Shown piece after piece: positions 62,401 through 64,000 of a DNA stretch of 64,000 nucleotides. The stretch's first letter is position 1. Each line of letters begins with the position of its first letter. The stretch is from VRUE01 sp963704515. GTDB lineage: Bacteria; Actinomycetota; Thermoleophilia; Solirubrobacterales; 70-9. The stretch covers positions 124,001 through 188,000 of the forward strand of contig OY969913.1 of assembly GCA_963704515.1 (NCBI GenBank), read 5' to 3'. The translations under genes were made by a program, and so were the position numbers. Under the pieces are notes generated by a model. That model had not been told where the DNA came from. It searched no databases and saw nothing but the letters and a program-made list of their open reading frames with translations.

Positions 62401-62699
62401 GGCCCGCCGGACCCGAGGTCGAGCACGGCGGGGCCGTGTCACTCACTGCTGCGCGGATCTTCTCAAGGCCGCCGTGATCGTCACCGCAACCGGCCCAAGG
62501 CGGTTCCGCTGGACCACACTATGGCCCAACTTCCGCGCTGACACCACCGTTCACCCTCGACTGCCTCGCTCCGGGTCACCCCCGGGAGCTTGCTGCAAGA
62601 TCTGGGCTAGAGGTGCATCTCTGGTGCCGCTGTCCTGATCGGGTGCATCTCGGCTCTGAGGCAGGAAAAACATCAAGCGAAGGACTTACGTCCTTGGCC
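62401..62699. other. Right flank of transposase gene, nothing recognised
   Basis: This ~300-bp stretch should hold the right end of the IS1380-type element. GC-rich at first, then mixed. No gene, hairpin or convincing inverted match to the left flank (60965-61038) was found. Confidence 0.4.
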
Positions 62700-63041
62700 A
62701 TGATGGGCTGCTCAGATAGAACCTGGCATGACCCGAGGGCGATGGATGTTCGGCTCGTTACCCAGCCATCAAGTCGCGCGGCCGTCGATGCCTTCTGCTG
62801 GGGAACGCCACAAATTCAGCTCCCCCAGGGCCGACCGAAGTGGCATTGGATCTTGGCAACTCCAGTCGTCCTTGGTGAGCACTCAAGGTTCGGAAGACTG
62901 CCGGTTGGAGCCGTAACGCTGGTCTCGAACCGCAAGCTTGACGAAAGCGTGCTGGCCAAGTTGCGAATCGAGAAACCGGATCTACTGGCGGAAATCGAGC
63001 GGTTCCTCGCGACCGCCGCCGAGGCTGTTCTGGCATCGTAG
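62700..63041 (+). CDS. Hypothetical protein, possible 3' remnant
   Basis: A 113-residue protein not recognised. It contains RPKWHWILATPVVLGEHSRF, then GRLPVGAVTLVSNRKLDESV, and a charged C-terminal helix. The frame is open to GTG 62613, but no ribosome site supports any start. Because it lies just beyond a transposase it may be the tail of a larger gene cut by insertion. Lower GC than the core genome. Confidence 0.4.
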   Translation: MMGCSDRTWHDPRAMDVRLVTQPSSRAAVDAFCWGTPQIQLPQGRPKWHWILATPVVLGEHSRFGRLPVGAVTLVSNRKLDESVLAKLRIEKPDLLAEIERFLATAAEAVLAS

Positions 63042-63078
63042 GTCGTCGCGACCGATTGCGGATATACCTTTCAGCCCC

Positions 63079-63237
63079 ATGACGAAGATCATCAGACAGC
63101 CTGGACCACCCTTGCCGAGCCGTAGCTCGGGGCTGTCCCCGCAGCTCGCAAAATCTCTGAAGCGCTCCGAAAAACAGAGTCGCGCCCTAGGTCAACGGGC
63201 AAAGGGAACCTCGCAGCGTCGAGCATCCACAGGCTGA
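63079..63237 (+). CDS. Candidate small basic protein
   Basis: A 52-residue ORF rich in Lys, Arg, Ser and Pro (LAKSLKRSEKQSRALGQRAK). TATACC (63063-63068) lies ten bases before the ATG, like other predicted near-leaderless starts here. It has no recognisable domain. The composition recalls the repeat protein at 63660 (SKSASKTAKRAA). Weak candidate. Confidence 0.3.
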   Translation: MTKIIRQPGPPLPSRSSGLSPQLAKSLKRSEKQSRALGQRAKGTSQRRASTG

Positions 63238-63600
63238 GAAGCCAGGGCTGCTCGAAGGCGGTCTACATTCCAGTCGCCGGGCGGCCTGGGATCGGCATGA
63301 TCGTCGCGTGCGGGCTTGCCGCCCTGCCCATTCGAGCTACCCCTCACCGTCAGTAGGCAGATGGCCGAACGCTGTCGAACACCTCGGGCGACAGGCGCTT
63401 GCCACCGACGCGATCAAGGTTGCCTCCAAGGATGCCTCTTCCAACGGCCGGCCAAGGCATGAGCACGAGCCACCACCGGCAAGCTCCTCCTCGATCACGT
63501 ACGCCCGTCGAGGTCGTCTCTGAGCTTGACGTAGCGTTGCTCCATTAAAAAATCGTCGCAGATAGCAGAAGTCAATTCCCGCCTCTCGGCCTTCCGTCTC

Positions 63601-63627
63601 CATACGAACGTATGATCGTATATACGA
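63601..63627. promoter_or_regulatory. Palindromic operator pair upstream of repeat protein
   Basis: CATACG-AA-CGTATG (63601-63614) and TCGTATATACGA (63616-63627) are adjacent palindromes sharing the TACGA/TCGTA half-site. A third partial copy (TACGTATG) lies near 63641. They sit 32-59 nt before the start codon, in strongly AT-rich DNA, and look like a regulated promoter. Confidence 0.55.
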
Positions 63628-63659
63628 AGCATTGCCTATCTACGTATGGAGGGATATAC

Positions 63660-63899
63660 ATGAGTAGTTCAGGGCGTACCGGAAAAGGAGCGGCATCGGC
63701 CGCCGGGAAAACGCTGGCATCAAAATCTGCGTCGAAGACGGCCAAACGGGCTGCTGCATCTGATCTCGCTCAGGTTGGCAACGCCAACCAAACGGGCGCG
63801 CGGGCAGCCTCTGCGGCTGGAAAGACGCTTGGGTCAAAATCAGCGTCGAAGACGGCCAAACGGGCTGCTGCATCTGATCTCGCTCAGCGTAAGCGCTGA
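63660..63899 (+). CDS. Small protein of two tandem 38-residue repeats
   Basis: A 79-residue basic protein with a strong ribosome site (GGAGGG, 6 nt spacing). Two copies of AASAAGKTL-x-SKSASKTAKRAAASDLAQ make up almost the whole sequence. Similar Ala/Lys/Ser repeats (KTLxxxKASKxAKSAAGSALSQ-like) occur in short proteins of unknown function in many bacteria. No membrane segment or signal. The operator-like palindromes upstream imply tight control. Confidence 0.7.
   Translation: MSSSGRTGKGAASAAGKTLASKSASKTAKRAAASDLAQVGNANQTGARAASAAGKTLGSKSASKTAKRAAASDLAQRKR
63729..63887 (+). repeat. Direct repeat with 45-nt identical block
   Basis: Bases 63729-63773 and 63843-63887 are identical over 45 nt, 114 nt apart (38 codons). 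The upstream half of each unit codes nearly the same residues but differs at synonymous sites. Confidence 0.9.
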
Positions 63900-64000
63900 G
63901 CGAGCAAGCCTCGAATTCGCTGCGCCTTGGGCATCAGTGCCCAAGGCGGGCGTTATCGACCGCAAACTACGGCAATCTGACGACTTAGAAAATCGGGGGC

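Larger units (their letters stand above)
63042..63659. other. Spacer with one candidate small gene and operator-like palindromes
   Basis: Apart from the basic small ORF at 63079-63237 and the palindromes at 63601-63627, no coding or RNA feature is convincing in this 618-bp interval. Composition is mixed and lower in GC than the chromosome to the left. Confidence 0.4.
55012..64000. mobile_element. Integrative element in tRNA-Val, right end not in window
   Basis: From the tRNA rightward gene content changes: integrase, excisionase-like protein, group II intron, XRE regulator, broken SIR2 gene, IS1380 transposase, orphan short genes and AT-richer spacers. The integrase lies next to the tRNA and reads into it. 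I searched by eye for a repeat of the tRNA 3' end within the window and did not find one, so the element probably continues past 64 kb. Confidence 0.65.

Noticed and set aside
60965..62600. Exact borders of the IS1380-type element
   Set aside because: I compared the flanks of the transposase gene but found no convincing inverted pair; only the gene is reported.
63308..63523. A 71-codon open frame on the plus strand
   Set aside because: No ribosome site, no promoter-like element and no recognisable composition; likely random.
55060..64000. attR copy of the tRNA-Val 3' end
   Set aside because: No repeat of the T-arm and acceptor sequence was found up to the window edge.

Overview
The window is high-GC actinobacterial DNA. 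Several lineage traits suggest a member of the Thermoleophilia (Solirubrobacterales-like): a large-type SRP RNA, MMPL exporters, a SdhA/SdhB/CCG-type succinate dehydrogenase, and many start codons that lie only 6-11 nt after a TAnnnT -10 element (predicted leaderless mRNAs). The lineage is inferred from gene content; no rRNA is present to confirm it.

Layout. 1-5.3 kb: the start of a secreted lipoprotein (probably an FKBP-type isomerase), a PRC-barrel-like protein, an acyl-CoA synthetase, a diiron/SCP2 fusion protein and an AbiE-type toxin-antitoxin pair in toxin-first order. 5.3-15.6 kb: amidase, MMPL exporter with its TetR regulator, an hsp20-lon-GT39 operon, and a fatty-acid hydroxylase followed by two decayed gene remnants. 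16-31 kb: core metabolism, with an AT-hook nucleoid protein, icd-mdh, acyl-CoA dehydrogenase, a site-2 protease, an M28 peptidase, sdhA-sdhB-sdhE, a Na+/H+ antiporter and lysC-asd. 31-43 kb: a second MMPL exporter, a zinc-ribbon/phosphoesterase locus with PHO boxes, an arsenate-efflux module (gapdh-arsJ and arsR) and the divergent pstS / pstCAB phosphate uptake system with four or five PHO boxes between them. 43-55 kb: DUF4143 ATPase, MerR regulator, degenerate GGDEF protein, dnaX-ybaB-recR, a second GT-C-like membrane protein, a CASTOR/TrkA-type channel, an ABC-2 exporter, the SRP RNA and a CPA2 antiporter.

From 55.0 kb to the right edge lies an integrative element in tRNA-Val(CAC). Its tyrosine recombinase gene reads into the tRNA. 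It carries an excisionase-like protein, a group IIC-type intron, an XRE regulator, a SIR2-domain gene broken by one in-frame TGA, an IS1380-type transposase and a small tandem-repeat protein behind palindromic operators. No right attachment site was found inside the window.

The most unusual signal is non-coding. Two intergenic elements (21596-21716 and 33028-33140) share a 75-nt core, flanked in each case by perfect inverted arms of unrelated sequence. Other palindromes lie inside coding sequences (1387-1433, 11209-11262, 49348-49442), two tandem conserved hairpins precede sdhA, and a long inverted repeat follows sdhE. Together they point to one or more families of palindromic elements. Two regulons can also be read directly: a shared TetR-type operator at the MMPL exporter and the diiron gene, and PHO boxes at pst and at the zinc-ribbon/phosphoesterase locus.
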